A stretch of 64,000 nucleotides of DNA from Bacteroidales bacterium. Lineage in GTDB: Bacteria; Bacteroidota; Bacteroidia; Bacteroidales; Tenuifilaceae. A model generated the notes under the pieces. It was not told the origin of the DNA and did no database searches. It worked only from the letters and a program-made list of their open reading frames with translations. The stretch is taken from positions 24,772 through 88,771 of the forward strand of contig JACABB010000006.1 in assembly GCA_013376985.1 (NCBI GenBank), given 5' to 3'. Below, one piece after another: positions 1-8,886 of the stretch (positions are counted from its first letter, which is position 1; the number at the start of each line of letters is the position of its first letter). Both the position numbers and the translations under genes were made by a program.

Positions 1-349
1 CTACGATGCGATATCTGGAGAGGCCAATACAATTGCTTCGCCCGGAGCGAATGTTGATGCATCGGTGTTTACAGGAACGAATGGTTTATCAAATTGGACA
101 ATAAAGAATACGTCACGTTTTTACCCAATTACATTAACTCAACAGCAATTTGAGGCTATTTCTGATCCTGTTTTTGTGATCAATTCATACTCCGAATCGC
201 AGGGAAAACGTAAGGCGAAAAATCTTAAAGTGGGAGATGTGTACTCATTTAAAGACGAAAGTACTGGTAAATATGGAATTCTCAGGGTGTATGAGGTTGC
301 GGGAGAGGATGCTGGTAAGGTGGTCTTTTCCATCGTAATGCAAAAGTAA
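1..349 (+). CDS. C-terminal end of an unrecognised protein (partial)
   Basis: The reading frame is open from base 2 to the TAA at 347-349 and shows the last 115 residues of a protein that begins before the window. I do not recognise the family. The visible part is a soluble, beta-rich-looking domain (NWTIKNTSRFYPI near its middle, VGDVYSFKDESTGKYGILRV near the end) without membrane segments. Only 26 bases separate it from the TonB-dependent receptor downstream on the same strand, so it probably belongs to the same operon and may be an exported companion of the oxyanion-uptake system. That role is an inference from position only. Confidence 0.6.
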   Translation, partial: YDAISGEANTIASPGANVDASVFTGTNGLSNWTIKNTSRFYPITLTQQQFEAISDPVFVINSYSESQGKRKAKNLKVGDVYSFKDESTGKYGILRVYEVAGEDAGKVVFSIVMQK

Positions 350-375
350 AATCAATTAAGCATTGTTAGAAATCT

Positions 376-2664
376 ATGAAATCTGCATTTTGCATTATCA
401 GCCTAATACTAATTTCTTTATCTGGATACAATCAAAATTGTTTCAAGGGGAAAGTTGTAGACTCTAAGACACAAAAACCGCTTGTGGGTGTTACTGTTAA
501 GGTTTTGAATAAGGCAATTGGAACTGTAACTGATTTGAATGGTGTATTCTCTCTCTGTGATATTGTTCAGAAGTCTGTTGACCTTTCTTTTAGCCACGTT
601 GGCTACAAGTCAATTTCTAAATTGAGTATAAATCCAAGCGATTTTGTTGAAGTATCCCTTTCCGAATCACCAATTGCACTCGACCAAATTGTTGTAACGG
701 CAACCCTTACCCCGCAGTCAACATGGGAAGTCCCAGCATTAGTAAGCGTTATTGATAGTGTTAGGGTACGATCTCAGTCAGCATTAAACACAGATAATTA
801 CTTAAGAACAATCCCTGGATTGTATATTGATAGATCGAATGGAGTTTTCTCAAAGAATGCAGCGGTTACTATGCGTGGATTGGATGGCTCGAATCGAGTT
901 TTAATTCTATATGATGGTGCTCCGCTGAATAAGACTTCCTACGGATTCATCAACTGGAGTCTGATTTCGCCCGATATGGTTGACCAGATTGAGGTTGTAC
1001 ATGGCCCTTCATCAGCATTATTCGGGAATAATGCCATGGCAGGTGTAATAAATATCAGAACGAAAGAGCCGCTTAATTCTCCTTTTTATGGCTCAATTAC
1101 TGGTGAGGCAGGTGGTTTTGGCTTGTATGGTACAAGGGCAATGCTTGGAGGAAAGATCCCCGTTTTGAAAAAAGGCATTAGCATAATGGCAAATGGGTTT
1201 TACAGAAAGGGCGATGGTTATATTGTCGATCCTCCCGAAACTCGAGATTCTACAAGTGCTAAATCTTATATCAATGAAAAGGGTTTAGTCGTGAAAGCAA
1301 TTATTCCAATATCTGATAGTTCGACCTTCTATATCGGAGGTAATCTTTATGAGGATAAAAGAGGAGCGGGGAGAGCAGTATATATGAGCGATGGTAGCTT
1401 TGATGCTTATACCACTAAACGCCTAAGATTCGGGTATAATGGGGAGATTGAGAAGTTTAAACTTGAGATTTATGGTTATGCTCAGCGGGAGAATTACTAC
1501 AGACAGAACGAGGCCGTAAATACCGCTGGCGATTATAAACTATTCCATACGTTTCAGGTTTCAGGAGATTTAGGGCTATGGGCAAATGCATCACGAAAGA
1601 TAAGTGCAAAAAATGAGCTAATCGGAGGTGTTGACCTTAAGCATGGCTGGATGGATGCCGAGGATATCTACAGAACATCTACTGATGATGTACAACGCAA
1701 GGGAAAAGTAACATTTGCTGCCATGTTTCTTCAGGATGAACAAACATTCTTTGATTCAAAGCTAAAGGTATTGGGAGGACTCAGATTCGATGTTGCAACC
1801 TTTTTTGATGGATTGCTAAAAGTTACTGATCCCACAAAGAATACGGGTTTTGGTAGAGATACTTTGGCTAATTTTCCTAAAAGTTCATGGAATTCATTAA
1901 ATCCAAAACTTGGTATCAGGTATTTGCCAAATAAGTGGCTAAGCATTTATGGTTCTGTTGCATCTGGGTTTATGCCAGCCAAATTGGATGATCTTTGCTC
2001 AACAAGAAAGATTACAAAAGGATTTAAGTTGGCAAATCCAAACCTAAAGCCAGAGAATCTCTTAACCTATGAATTGGGTGGAGGCTTGAGGTTTAACTCA
2101 ATTTTGAGGCTGGATGCTGCATTATATTTATCGAAGGGATATGATTTTCAATATTTTGTTTCAACAGGCGATTCAATAGATACTGGTGGCGATGGCCTTA
2201 AGCCGATTGTTAAGCGCGAGAATATCACCTCGGTTAGAATTTTGGGTGGAGAAATATCAGTAAGTCTCAATCCTTTTAAATGGCTAATAGTAAGGGGGAA
2301 TTATTCCCAGAATCATTCGGAGATTACTGATTTTAAAGCAAATCCGCTGGTTAATATTGATTTAAAAGGAAAATCACTTGCCGAAGTTCCCCTCAATCAA
2401 GCATCAGGCGAACTAATTTTGCAGAATAGATTTGTTAATGCTGGCCTTGTTTGGGTCTACATCGGTTCTCAATGGGGCGATGAGGTTAATAGTTACAAGA
2501 TTGATTCTTGGAATACATTCAACTTAAGGTTTTGGAAAGATTTCAAATCTATTAAATTGACCCTTGATATACAGGACTTACTAGACAATCCTTATACCGA
2601 TAAAAAGGGACTAATATCACCCGGAAGATTCTTTCAGTTTTCAGCAACATACAGTTTCAAATAA
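376..2664 (+). CDS. TonB-dependent outer-membrane receptor, probably for tungstate/molybdate
   Basis: This 762-residue protein has a signal peptide (about residues 1-20), a carboxypeptidase-regulatory-like domain (about 22-100, beginning KGKVVDSKTQKPLVGVTV), a TonB plug (about 115-225, with MRGLDGSNRVLILYDGAPLN and GPSSALFGNNAMAGVINI) and a beta-barrel ending in an aromatic-rich strand (FSATYSFK). TonB receptors carry scarce ligands across the outer membrane using the proton-motive force. The gene lies 23 bases upstream of the start chosen for wtpA, so the likely ligand is tungstate, molybdate or a chelate of them. That substrate is inferred from the operon; iron or cobalamin compounds cannot be excluded from the sequence alone. 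Confidence 0.9.
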   Translation: MKSAFCIISLILISLSGYNQNCFKGKVVDSKTQKPLVGVTVKVLNKAIGTVTDLNGVFSLCDIVQKSVDLSFSHVGYKSISKLSINPSDFVEVSLSESPIALDQIVVTATLTPQSTWEVPALVSVIDSVRVRSQSALNTDNYLRTIPGLYIDRSNGVFSKNAAVTMRGLDGSNRVLILYDGAPLNKTSYGFINWSLISPDMVDQIEVVHGPSSALFGNNAMAGVINIRTKEPLNSPFYGSITGEAGGFGLYGTRAMLGGKIPVLKKGISIMANGFYRKGDGYIVDPPETRDSTSAKSYINEKGLVVKAIIPISDSSTFYIGGNLYEDKRGAGRAVYMSDGSFDAYTTKRLRFGYNGEIEKFKLEIYGYAQRENYYRQNEAVNTAGDYKLFHTFQVSGDLGLWANASRKISAKNELIGGVDLKHGWMDAEDIYRTSTDDVQRKGKVTFAAMFLQDEQTFFDSKLKVLGGLRFDVATFFDGLLKVTDPTKNTGFGRDTLANFPKSSWNSLNPKLGIRYLPNKWLSIYGSVASGFMPAKLDDLCSTRKITKGFKLANPNLKPENLLTYELGGGLRFNSILRLDAALYLSKGYDFQYFVSTGDSIDTGGDGLKPIVKRENITSVRILGGEISVSLNPFKWLIVRGNYSQNHSEITDFKANPLVNIDLKGKSLAEVPLNQASGELILQNRFVNAGLVWVYIGSQWGDEVNSYKIDSWNTFNLRFWKDFKSIKLTLDIQDLLDNPYTDKKGLISPGRFFQFSATYSFK

Positions 2665-2687
2665 CAATATTGATAATACTTACGGAT

Positions 2688-3662
2688 ATGTTAACTAATA
2701 AGATTAAGATTATACTACTAGCCTCAATTGCACTGTTTTCATGCGGTAGAAAGGCTGAAAAGGTTAACCCCTTTACGGGAGAACTTACAATATTTCATGC
2801 TGGAAGTCTATCAATGCCGATGAAAGCAGCAGTTGATAGTTTTAAGCGATTACACCCAGCAGTAACTTTCAAGTTAGAATCGGCAGGCAGCGTTGAGTGC
2901 GCCCGCAAGATTACAGAATTGGGTAAACAATGCGATCTGTTAGCATCCGCCGATTATAAGGTGATTGATAAAATACTTATCCCTCAGTATGCATCATGGA
3001 ACATCCCGTTTGCAGGTAACGAGATGTCAATTGTTTATCAAGAGAAATCAAGACATTCAGCAGAAATTAATAAGGGTAACTGGTTTGAGATTTTAGCAAA
3101 AGATGATGTTGCCTTTGGTAGAAGCGATCCAAATTCTGATCCTTGTGGATATCGAACTGTTATGACGATTAAACTTGCAGAAAAGTATTACCTGAATACA
3201 ACGATTTCAAAGACTCTACTTGGTAAAGATATCAAGCATATTCGTCCTAAAGAGGTTGATCTTCTTGCGCTACTTGAGAGCAATACAATCGATTATATCT
3301 TCCTGTACAAATCGGTTGCAATTCAACATGGTTTGAAATATCTTACACTGCCTCAAGAGATAAATCTTTCGAATCTTACAATGGATTCACTTTATAAAAC
3401 CGTTTCGGTTGAGGTAAATGGAAAGACACCTGACTCGAAACTAACAATGTTTGGAGAACCAATGGTTTACGGGCTTACAATACCTAAGAATGCTCCGAAT
3501 CCAAAATTGGCAATTGAATTCGTAAAGTATTTCTTAGAGCAGAATGGCGGTCAGGCAATAATTAAAGAGATGGGGCAAACGCCAATTGTGCCTTCATCAA
3601 CAGTTTCATACGATAGTATTCCTGAGCCTTTGAAAGGGTTTGCGTTGAAAAAAAGTTTGTGA
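2688..3662 (+). CDS. wtpA: Tungstate/molybdate ABC transporter substrate-binding lipoprotein WtpA
   Basis: The product binds the oxyanion in the periplasm and hands it to the WtpBC permease. It has a lipoprotein signal ending IALFSC and then the family hallmark LTIFHAGSLSMPM, followed by a two-lobed binding fold with SAGSVECARKI, FGRSDPNSDPCGYRT and GEPMVYGLTIPKNAPN. The ATG at 2688 (MLTNKIKI) is chosen over an in-frame TTG at 2670 because it starts the signal peptide directly; this gives 324 residues, normal for the family. WtpA-type proteins typically bind tungstate and molybdate with high affinity, so the metal preference cannot be told from sequence. The gene lies between the TonB receptor and wtpB. 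Confidence 0.87.
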   Translation: MLTNKIKIILLASIALFSCGRKAEKVNPFTGELTIFHAGSLSMPMKAAVDSFKRLHPAVTFKLESAGSVECARKITELGKQCDLLASADYKVIDKILIPQYASWNIPFAGNEMSIVYQEKSRHSAEINKGNWFEILAKDDVAFGRSDPNSDPCGYRTVMTIKLAEKYYLNTTISKTLLGKDIKHIRPKEVDLLALLESNTIDYIFLYKSVAIQHGLKYLTLPQEINLSNLTMDSLYKTVSVEVNGKTPDSKLTMFGEPMVYGLTIPKNAPNPKLAIEFVKYFLEQNGGQAIIKEMGQTPIVPSSTVSYDSIPEPLKGFALKKSL

Positions 3663-3688
3663 TTGTTAGAACTGTAAGTTTTTTTAAT

Positions 3689-3756
3689 CTTTGTGAATCC
3701 TTTGTGATCTTCGTGGTTCAATTTTAAACACTAAGGACACAAAGGTTTTCACTAAG
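3689..3756. repeat. Imperfect palindromic repeat between wtpA and wtpB
   Basis: Two arms of about 30 bases (3689-3718, containing CCTTTGTGATCTTCGTGG, and 3727-3756, containing ACTAAGGACACAAAGG) are imperfect reverse complements around a short AT loop. A further half-motif (ATCACTAAGAG) follows. It fills most of the 153-base gap between wtpA and wtpB, so it could form an mRNA hairpin that tunes expression of the downstream genes. The same style of repeat appears at 30657-30832. Confidence 0.6.
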
Positions 3757-3815
3757 TATCACTAAGAGTTTTTCTAAACTCTGATAAAATTATATTTGTT
3801 TAAAATATATGTTCA

Positions 3816-4637
3816 ATGCCATCCAAGTTTAGCAATAGCTTAAGAGATTTTAACCAGAGTTTTTCTTGGTTTAGGCTTATTGCCTCGTTGCTGGGTGGCG
3901 TACTACTTCTATTTATTATCTCTCCGATACTTGGAATGGTGTTTGCAACCCCATTGGAAAGTCTAATCAAAACAGCAGGGGAGGATGAGGTTCAGCAGAG
4001 CATCTGGCTTACTATATGGGTTGCTATGGCAGCAACTCTGATCTTTGCAATACTTTCCATTCCACTTTCTTATTTGCTTGCACGTTTCGAGTTTCCTCTA
4101 AAACGGTTGGTGTTAGGTATCATAGACCTTCCAGTAGTTATTCCTCATTCCGCTGCGGGTATAGCTTTACTTGGGTTTATGGCAAGGGATAGTTTTTTGG
4201 GCAAAGCATCATCAACATTTGGGTTAAGTTTAGTTGGTACTTCGGGCGGAATTGCACTTGCAATGGCTTTTGTGAGTGTTCCATTTCTAATAAACTATGC
4301 AAGGGAGGGATTTGCTGCGGTTCCTGAGCGTTTGGAAAAAGCTGCGCTGAATCTTGGAGCATCACCGACAAGAGTCTTTTTTACTATATCGCTTCCTCTT
4401 GCATGGAAGAGCATTGTATCGGGACTTATCATGATGTTTGCCCGGGGGATGAGTGAGTTTGGTGCAGTGATAGTGGTAGCATATCACCCTATGATAACAC
4501 CAGTTCTGATTTTTGAACGATTTGGATCATTTGGTCTTAAATATGCACGACCAGTTGCCGTTCTATTCATCGGGGTTTGCTTGCTAGTATTTATTTTGGT
4601 GCGATTAATCGCCAGAAAGGAGCCCCGCGATGCTTAA
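3816..4637 (+). CDS. wtpB: Tungstate/molybdate ABC transporter permease WtpB
   Basis: This 273-residue inner-membrane protein is the permease of the oxyanion importer. It has about six hydrophobic segments and the cytoplasmic EAA loop contacted by the ATPase (LEKAALNLGASPTRVFF followed by SLPLAW, about residues 175-200). FARGMSEFGAVIVVAYHP is typical of ModB/WtpB/CysT permeases. The first 20 or so residues are a hydrophilic extension before the first membrane segment. Its stop overlaps the start of wtpC by 8 bases, which suggests translational coupling. Confidence 0.88.
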   Translation: MPSKFSNSLRDFNQSFSWFRLIASLLGGVLLLFIISPILGMVFATPLESLIKTAGEDEVQQSIWLTIWVAMAATLIFAILSIPLSYLLARFEFPLKRLVLGIIDLPVVIPHSAAGIALLGFMARDSFLGKASSTFGLSLVGTSGGIALAMAFVSVPFLINYAREGFAAVPERLEKAALNLGASPTRVFFTISLPLAWKSIVSGLIMMFARGMSEFGAVIVVAYHPMITPVLIFERFGSFGLKYARPVAVLFIGVCLLVFILVRLIARKEPRDA

Positions 4638-5688
4638 GGTTGAAGGGTTATCCAAAAAATTTAAGGAATTCGCAATATGCGATATAACCTTTGAGGTGAA
4701 CAAGGGCGATTACTTTATGCTACTTGGCCCTTCGGGTGCAGGAAAATCAATGATTCTTGAAATAATTGCGGGTATTGTTAAACTCGATAATGGGCAAATT
4801 TGGATTAATGGTAATGATGTAACCAAAGCCAGTATTGGAAAGAGAAGCGTAGGTCTTGTTTTTCAGGATTTGGCAGTGTTTCCTAATATGTCGGTATCGC
4901 AGAATATTGGATACCCACTTCGTCGTAAAGGAATTAAAAAGATAGACGAACAAAAAAAGGTTTTTGAAATTGCTGAAAAACTTTCAATTTCGAATCTTCT
5001 CGATAGAAATCCTGCATTGCTCTCAGGTGGGGAATTACAAAGAGTTGCATTAGCACGCACATTAGCTGTGGAGCCAAAGGTTTTACTACTCGATGAACCT
5101 TTATCATCCGTTGATGTACGACTAAGATCTGGATTAATGGCTTTGCTTCGCAGTTTAAACCGTGAGGGGCAAACGATACTTCATGTTACTCATGATTATG
5201 ATGAAGCCATTTCGCTTGGAAGCCACGTTGCAGTTGTAAATAGCGGAACAATCGTTCAAACTGGTACACCTGTTGATGTTTTTAGAAACCCTGCATCAGA
5301 GTTTGTAGCAAATTTTAGCGGTATAAAAAACTTCTTTCAAGGTTCAATATCAGATAAAACGGAACATGGGTTAAAAGGATTTTCCATAAATGGTCTGAAA
5401 GTATGGTTCTATGCCGATGAGATTGAATCCAATGGTTTTATTTGTTTCCCCGAAAACGCAGTTAGCGTGTCAATCGATAAACCTGAAAACAGCGCGTTAA
5501 ATACCTTTCAAGGCACAATTGTCGACATTTTTCCCCAAAAGCATGGATTCGAGGTTTGGGTGGATATTGGGGTTCGTGTTGCAGCTTTAGTAACATGGGA
5601 ATCAGTTGAAAAACTTGGACTAAAGACCGATAAAAAAGTTTGGATTTCAGTTAAGGCAAATTCGGTTAGGTTTATTCCAAAGGTTTAG
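4630..5688 (+). CDS. wtpC: Tungstate/molybdate ABC transporter ATPase WtpC
   Basis: The 352-residue ATPase energises uptake through WtpB. Visible motifs are Walker A GPSGAGKS (residues 33-40), the Q-loop in VFQDLAVFPNMSV, the signature LSGGELQRVALART, Walker B VLLLDEP, the D-loop SSVD and the switch histidine in HVTHD. After about residue 235 comes a C-terminal extension with a TOBE/MOP-like domain (about 290-350), the part that senses oxyanion in some ModC/WtpC proteins. The ATG at 4630 overlaps the wtpB stop. It is the last gene of the operon; the next gene converges from the other strand 39 bases away. Confidence 0.88.
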   Translation: MLKVEGLSKKFKEFAICDITFEVNKGDYFMLLGPSGAGKSMILEIIAGIVKLDNGQIWINGNDVTKASIGKRSVGLVFQDLAVFPNMSVSQNIGYPLRRKGIKKIDEQKKVFEIAEKLSISNLLDRNPALLSGGELQRVALARTLAVEPKVLLLDEPLSSVDVRLRSGLMALLRSLNREGQTILHVTHDYDEAISLGSHVAVVNSGTIVQTGTPVDVFRNPASEFVANFSGIKNFFQGSISDKTEHGLKGFSINGLKVWFYADEIESNGFICFPENAVSVSIDKPENSALNTFQGTIVDIFPQKHGFEVWVDIGVRVAALVTWESVEKLGLKTDKKVWISVKANSVRFIPKV

Positions 5689-5727
5689 GACAAAAGAAAG
5701 ATATATTCCAAATATCAATAATCTACA

Positions 5728-6594
5728 TTATTTCTTTGCGCCAATAAACCCTGAAAACGATTTACTATTTTCCGTTACAACTATTGTGTAGAGTACAGCA
5801 AAGAAAACAATTAGGAAAATAATGGCTATTAAGAATAGTGAGATAACAAGAAAGAAAGTAGTTAAGAAGATTATAAGATTAATTCCCAGTTCCATTAAAA
5901 AGGTTAAAGGCCCAAACTTAATCCCGCTTCGATAGATGGAACCGCTAAAATCAACAATCATCCCCAAAAGAAGAGTCAAATATAGAATCCATATTATCCA
6001 TGCAATACTGCCCATCCCACGTGGTAGAAACGAAAATCTATTGAATAAGGATTCAATTATCTGATCTTTCCAATAAAGATAGAGTATTGCCGTAAGAATG
6101 CCTGTGACAAAGAATATTAGTGGAGATACAGAGATTTTTTTTGCATTAATACCAAATTTGATTTTGAGACGATTCTCGTATCGCATTAATCCTAATTCGC
6201 TAATAATCCAGATGGTGATAAGTAGTATGGAAATGACCCAGAACGGCCATTTCACCCAATCAGCATTCCTTTCAATAAAAGAAACAATTTTGGGTGCTGA
6301 TATTGGATCGATTTTTTTCACATACTCAATGGAAACAAACCCTGTTTGATCGCCAACCTTAACCATTACCCAGTATTTATCGGATGCAAGGGCAGTAATT
6401 ATATCCCCTTTTTTTAGGGTACCAATATTTTTCGATAATTGAGTTGGGTCAATTCTAATATTCAAAGTATTAGTGGTGACAATATACCTTTCCTTTGCAA
6501 AGTACTGGTTTGGTTTAGTACAAGATGCAAGCAATTGAATAAGTATAAAATAAAGAAATAAATAATGCTTTCTGGACACCATTTTCCTCAACAT
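5728..6594 (-). CDS. SH3b-domain lipoprotein with four C-terminal membrane segments
   Basis: The 288-residue product starts with a lipoprotein signal (LIQLLASC) and a bacterial SH3 domain (about residues 35-90; LNIRIDPTQLSKNIGTLKKG, ITALASDKYWVMVKV, QTGFVSIEYVKKI). About four hydrophobic segments follow (near 118-135, 158-175, 198-215 and 225-270). SH3b domains often bind peptidoglycan or peptides, so this may be an envelope anchoring or sensing protein, but no function is established by the sequence. It is transcribed towards wtpC and appears to be a single gene. A start at the second methionine (6582) is also possible. Confidence 0.6.
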   Translation of the reverse strand: MLRKMVSRKHYLFLYFILIQLLASCTKPNQYFAKERYIVTTNTLNIRIDPTQLSKNIGTLKKGDIITALASDKYWVMVKVGDQTGFVSIEYVKKIDPISAPKIVSFIERNADWVKWPFWVISILLITIWIISELGLMRYENRLKIKFGINAKKISVSPLIFFVTGILTAILYLYWKDQIIESLFNRFSFLPRGMGSIAWIIWILYLTLLLGMIVDFSGSIYRSGIKFGPLTFLMELGINLIIFLTTFFLVISLFLIAIIFLIVFFAVLYTIVVTENSKSFSGFIGAKK

Positions 6595-6738
6595 CGAATC
6601 AGAACCAAAGATAGGAAAGGAAAGTGAAAAGTGAATATTTTAAAGTGAAAAGCGAGGCAAGTATTTAACAAATTATAAATAGGGGTAAATAAACTTACAA
6701 AAACCTGCCCTTTGCATAATGCAACCTGCCCTGCCTAG

Positions 6739-6755
6739 TATCGCAATTTGCGATA
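6739..6755. repeat. 17-base palindrome TATCGCA-n3-TGCGATA, copy 1
   Basis: The sequence TATCGCAATTTGCGATA has perfect 7-base arms around a 3-base centre. Identical arms occur at 29185-29201 and 56649-56665, both inside the 3' ends of genes. This copy is intergenic. Confidence 0.7.
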
Positions 6756-6963
6756 TACTATTGCAAAAAAGACCACAAACCACCCGCAACCAATTGTTCA
6801 CTGTAAATTGTGTGGATAGAATAGCGTACTAAACATTAACCGTTTCGTAAAAACAGTCAAGGATTACAACTTTGAAATGACCCAAAACAAACCTAAAACT
6901 ATTAACCAATAAATTTGATTCATGTTGATGATGAACCTATTCAAATATAATTGGTCTCTAAAA

Positions 6964-7000
6964 TCAAAGGAGATGATTCGGTAACTTTCATCTCCTTTGA
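6964..7000 (-). terminator. Terminator of the PYROXD2-like operon
   Basis: A perfect 13-base inverted repeat (TCAAAGGAGATGA at 6964-6976 and its complement at 6988-7000) is followed on the minus strand by a short T run. It lies 46 bases beyond the stop of the small gene at 7046-7291. Confidence 0.6.
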
Positions 7001-7045
7001 AAATAGTAGGGCCGTGGTTAACAAAATCTGTGACTCTTAGTATTT

Positions 7046-7291
7046 CTATTTCTTATCATTCTTTTTAAATATGCCCATTAAAAGTATAAAAGGGTATGCC
7101 AAAAGATATAATTGCACAGCAGGACTTAGAGCTATTCGTATACATATCCAAAACTCTTTTGGCGTTATGTACATTTTTGCAGGCCATGCCCCCATCATTT
7201 TACCAGTTACTTCTAAGGAGTGTCCTTTGCGAGTCACCTTTGTAACCACCATCATTGGAACTCCTTTGTCCGAGATTATTGTTAACTTCAT
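7046..7291 (-). CDS. Small unknown protein paired with a FAD oxidoreductase
   Basis: This encodes 81 residues. The N-terminal half is a small beta-rich stretch (TIISDKGVPMMVVTKVTRKG, then LEVTGKMMGAWPAKMYITP). The C-terminal half contains one hydrophobic segment (LSPAVQLYLLAYPFILLMGIF) and ends with a lysine-rich tail, so it may sit at the inner membrane facing the cytoplasm. It starts 14 bases after the end of the upstream oxidoreductase gene and should be co-transcribed with it. I do not recognise the family; a role as partner or membrane anchor for the oxidoreductase is a guess from the pairing. Confidence 0.6.
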   Translation of the reverse strand: MKLTIISDKGVPMMVVTKVTRKGHSLEVTGKMMGAWPAKMYITPKEFWICIRIALSPAVQLYLLAYPFILLMGIFKKNDKK

Positions 7292-7305
7292 AATTTTTCA
7301 ATAAT

Positions 7306-8886
7306 TTATTCCCACCACTTTTTTAGCTTCAATTCCTCTGCTATAACTTGCACTGCATTATAGCCACATGCTCCGCCAATACTTCCACTTGGATGAGTGC
7401 TAGCACCACACATGTAAAGGTTTTCAATAGGTGTTTTGTATGGTTTATACTCAACGAATGGGCGCATTACTGTTAGCTGATCCTGGCTCATTTCACCATG
7501 ATTAAATCCACCATGCACCATTGAGATCCATTTATTTTCAGTGTCTTTTGGAGACAAAATGAATGTTTTTAAGATTGCAGTATCCATGTTCTCAACATAT
7601 TTACCCCAAACTTCAATACATCTTTGGGCGAAACTTTCTTTCACTTTATCCCATTCTTCTGGGCCTTTTCCTTTAAGCTTATAGGGTACATATTGCCAGC
7701 CCATTGCAGTCCCTTTCCCTTTAGGAGCTTGACTTGGGTCAACAACCGATGGGTATGCTGTAAACATACGTGGATATTCAGGTAGTTTTTGTTTATTAAT
7801 ATCAGCAAAATCATCGTATAATTCTTGGGGGTTATCAACCAGTAGCACACCTAGGCAACGGTTTATATCAGGATTAAATTCAGCACATTTCCATTTTAGA
7901 GGTTCGTTTAAAGCTAGATGGGTAGTGAATAGAACGGTTTCTTCATGGCGGAAGCGTTTAACTGAGTTTACAAACGATGGCTCCAGTTTATCTTCGCCAA
8001 TTAAATTTAAGAATGTTTGGTGGGGCTCAATATTTGAAACAACTAGTTCTTTGGCATGAATTATTGTACCATCTTCAAGTTCAACCCCGGTTGCTTTTCC
8101 GTTTTTAATAATAATTTGTTTTACATGGGCATTTGTTTTAACTGTTCCACCGTTAGTTTCCAAGCATCGTACAAAAGCATCTGCAAGGTTACTTGATCCC
8201 CCTTCGCATATTGCCCAGCCATGTGGCTCATGAGTTTCACCAAGCATCATCGGTACGAACACTCCAAATCCGTAGGTTTCGGGAGAACCGCCAAATTCTT
8301 TAATAAAAGCAAGCAGGAATGATTTTATTTCATTCGATTCGAAAAGTTCATTGACAATGTTTTTGGGGCTAGATAGTTGCATTCTGAGCATATTTAACCC
8401 TTCAACACTACTTTCCATGGCCATTGCTGCAAGAGAAGTTGGTTGTGGCGGGTTAAAAAACCATGGACCAATAATGTTGTCAAGAATAACCCGAAAATTA
8501 GTTGCTAATTGTCTGTATGTTTCTGCATCTTTTTCCGAGAAGCGTGCGATTTCTTTACATGTTTTTTCGAGATTCCGATAAAATACAAGACATTTTCCAT
8601 TGGTGAATGCGGCGGCAACTTGTGCATCAGGCCAGATATATTTTGCGCCATATTTTTCCAATTCAAGATCTTTATAAACGGGGCCTAAATGAAGTATTCC
8701 GTGAAAAAGCGAAGCTAGATTATGCTTAAAACCAGGCAGAGTTGCCTCTTCGGTCCAAGCACCTCCTCCTGCTTTTTCTAACCGCTCAAGCACGAGTACT
8801 TTTTTCCCTGATTTTTGTAGATAACATCCAGCAGTAAGACCATTATGTCCACCGCCCACAATGATAACATCATATTCATTAACCAT
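7306..8886 (-). CDS. FAD-dependent oxidoreductase, phytoene-desaturase/PYROXD2-like
   Basis: The 526-residue protein opens with a dinucleotide-binding motif (YDVIIVGGGHNGLTAGCYL, residues 5-23) followed by LVLERLEKAGGGA, and ends with the FAD-binding C-terminal motif found in carotenoid-desaturase and amine-oxidase relatives (NLYMCGASTHPSGSIGG). Overall it fits the PYROXD2/phytoene-dehydrogenase-like family, whose substrates are mostly unknown in bacteria. No carotenoid genes are nearby, so a pigment role is not supported. A strong ribosome site (AAGGAGG) lies just before the ATG at 8886. The gene is first in a two-gene operon. Confidence 0.82.
   Translation of the reverse strand: MVNEYDVIIVGGGHNGLTAGCYLQKSGKKVLVLERLEKAGGGAWTEEATLPGFKHNLASLFHGILHLGPVYKDLELEKYGAKYIWPDAQVAAAFTNGKCLVFYRNLEKTCKEIARFSEKDAETYRQLATNFRVILDNIIGPWFFNPPQPTSLAAMAMESSVEGLNMLRMQLSSPKNIVNELFESNEIKSFLLAFIKEFGGSPETYGFGVFVPMMLGETHEPHGWAICEGGSSNLADAFVRCLETNGGTVKTNAHVKQIIIKNGKATGVELEDGTIIHAKELVVSNIEPHQTFLNLIGEDKLEPSFVNSVKRFRHEETVLFTTHLALNEPLKWKCAEFNPDINRCLGVLLVDNPQELYDDFADINKQKLPEYPRMFTAYPSVVDPSQAPKGKGTAMGWQYVPYKLKGKGPEEWDKVKESFAQRCIEVWGKYVENMDTAILKTFILSPKDTENKWISMVHGGFNHGEMSQDQLTVMRPFVEYKPYKTPIENLYMCGASTHPSGSIGGACGYNAVQVIAEELKLKKWWE

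Larger units (their letters stand above)
6595..7045. other. AT-rich intergenic region without a gene
   Basis: No convincing open reading frame is present on either strand. The region contains a 17-base palindrome at 6739-6755, two short ACCTGCCC repeats near 6704 and 6724, and a terminator-like hairpin at 6964-7000 that belongs to the minus-strand operon on its right. Confidence 0.6.

Noticed and set aside
7306-8886. Carotenoid biosynthesis desaturase
   Set aside because: The fold is related to phytoene desaturase, but no crtB or other pigment genes are nearby, and the C-terminal features fit the broader PYROXD2-like family.
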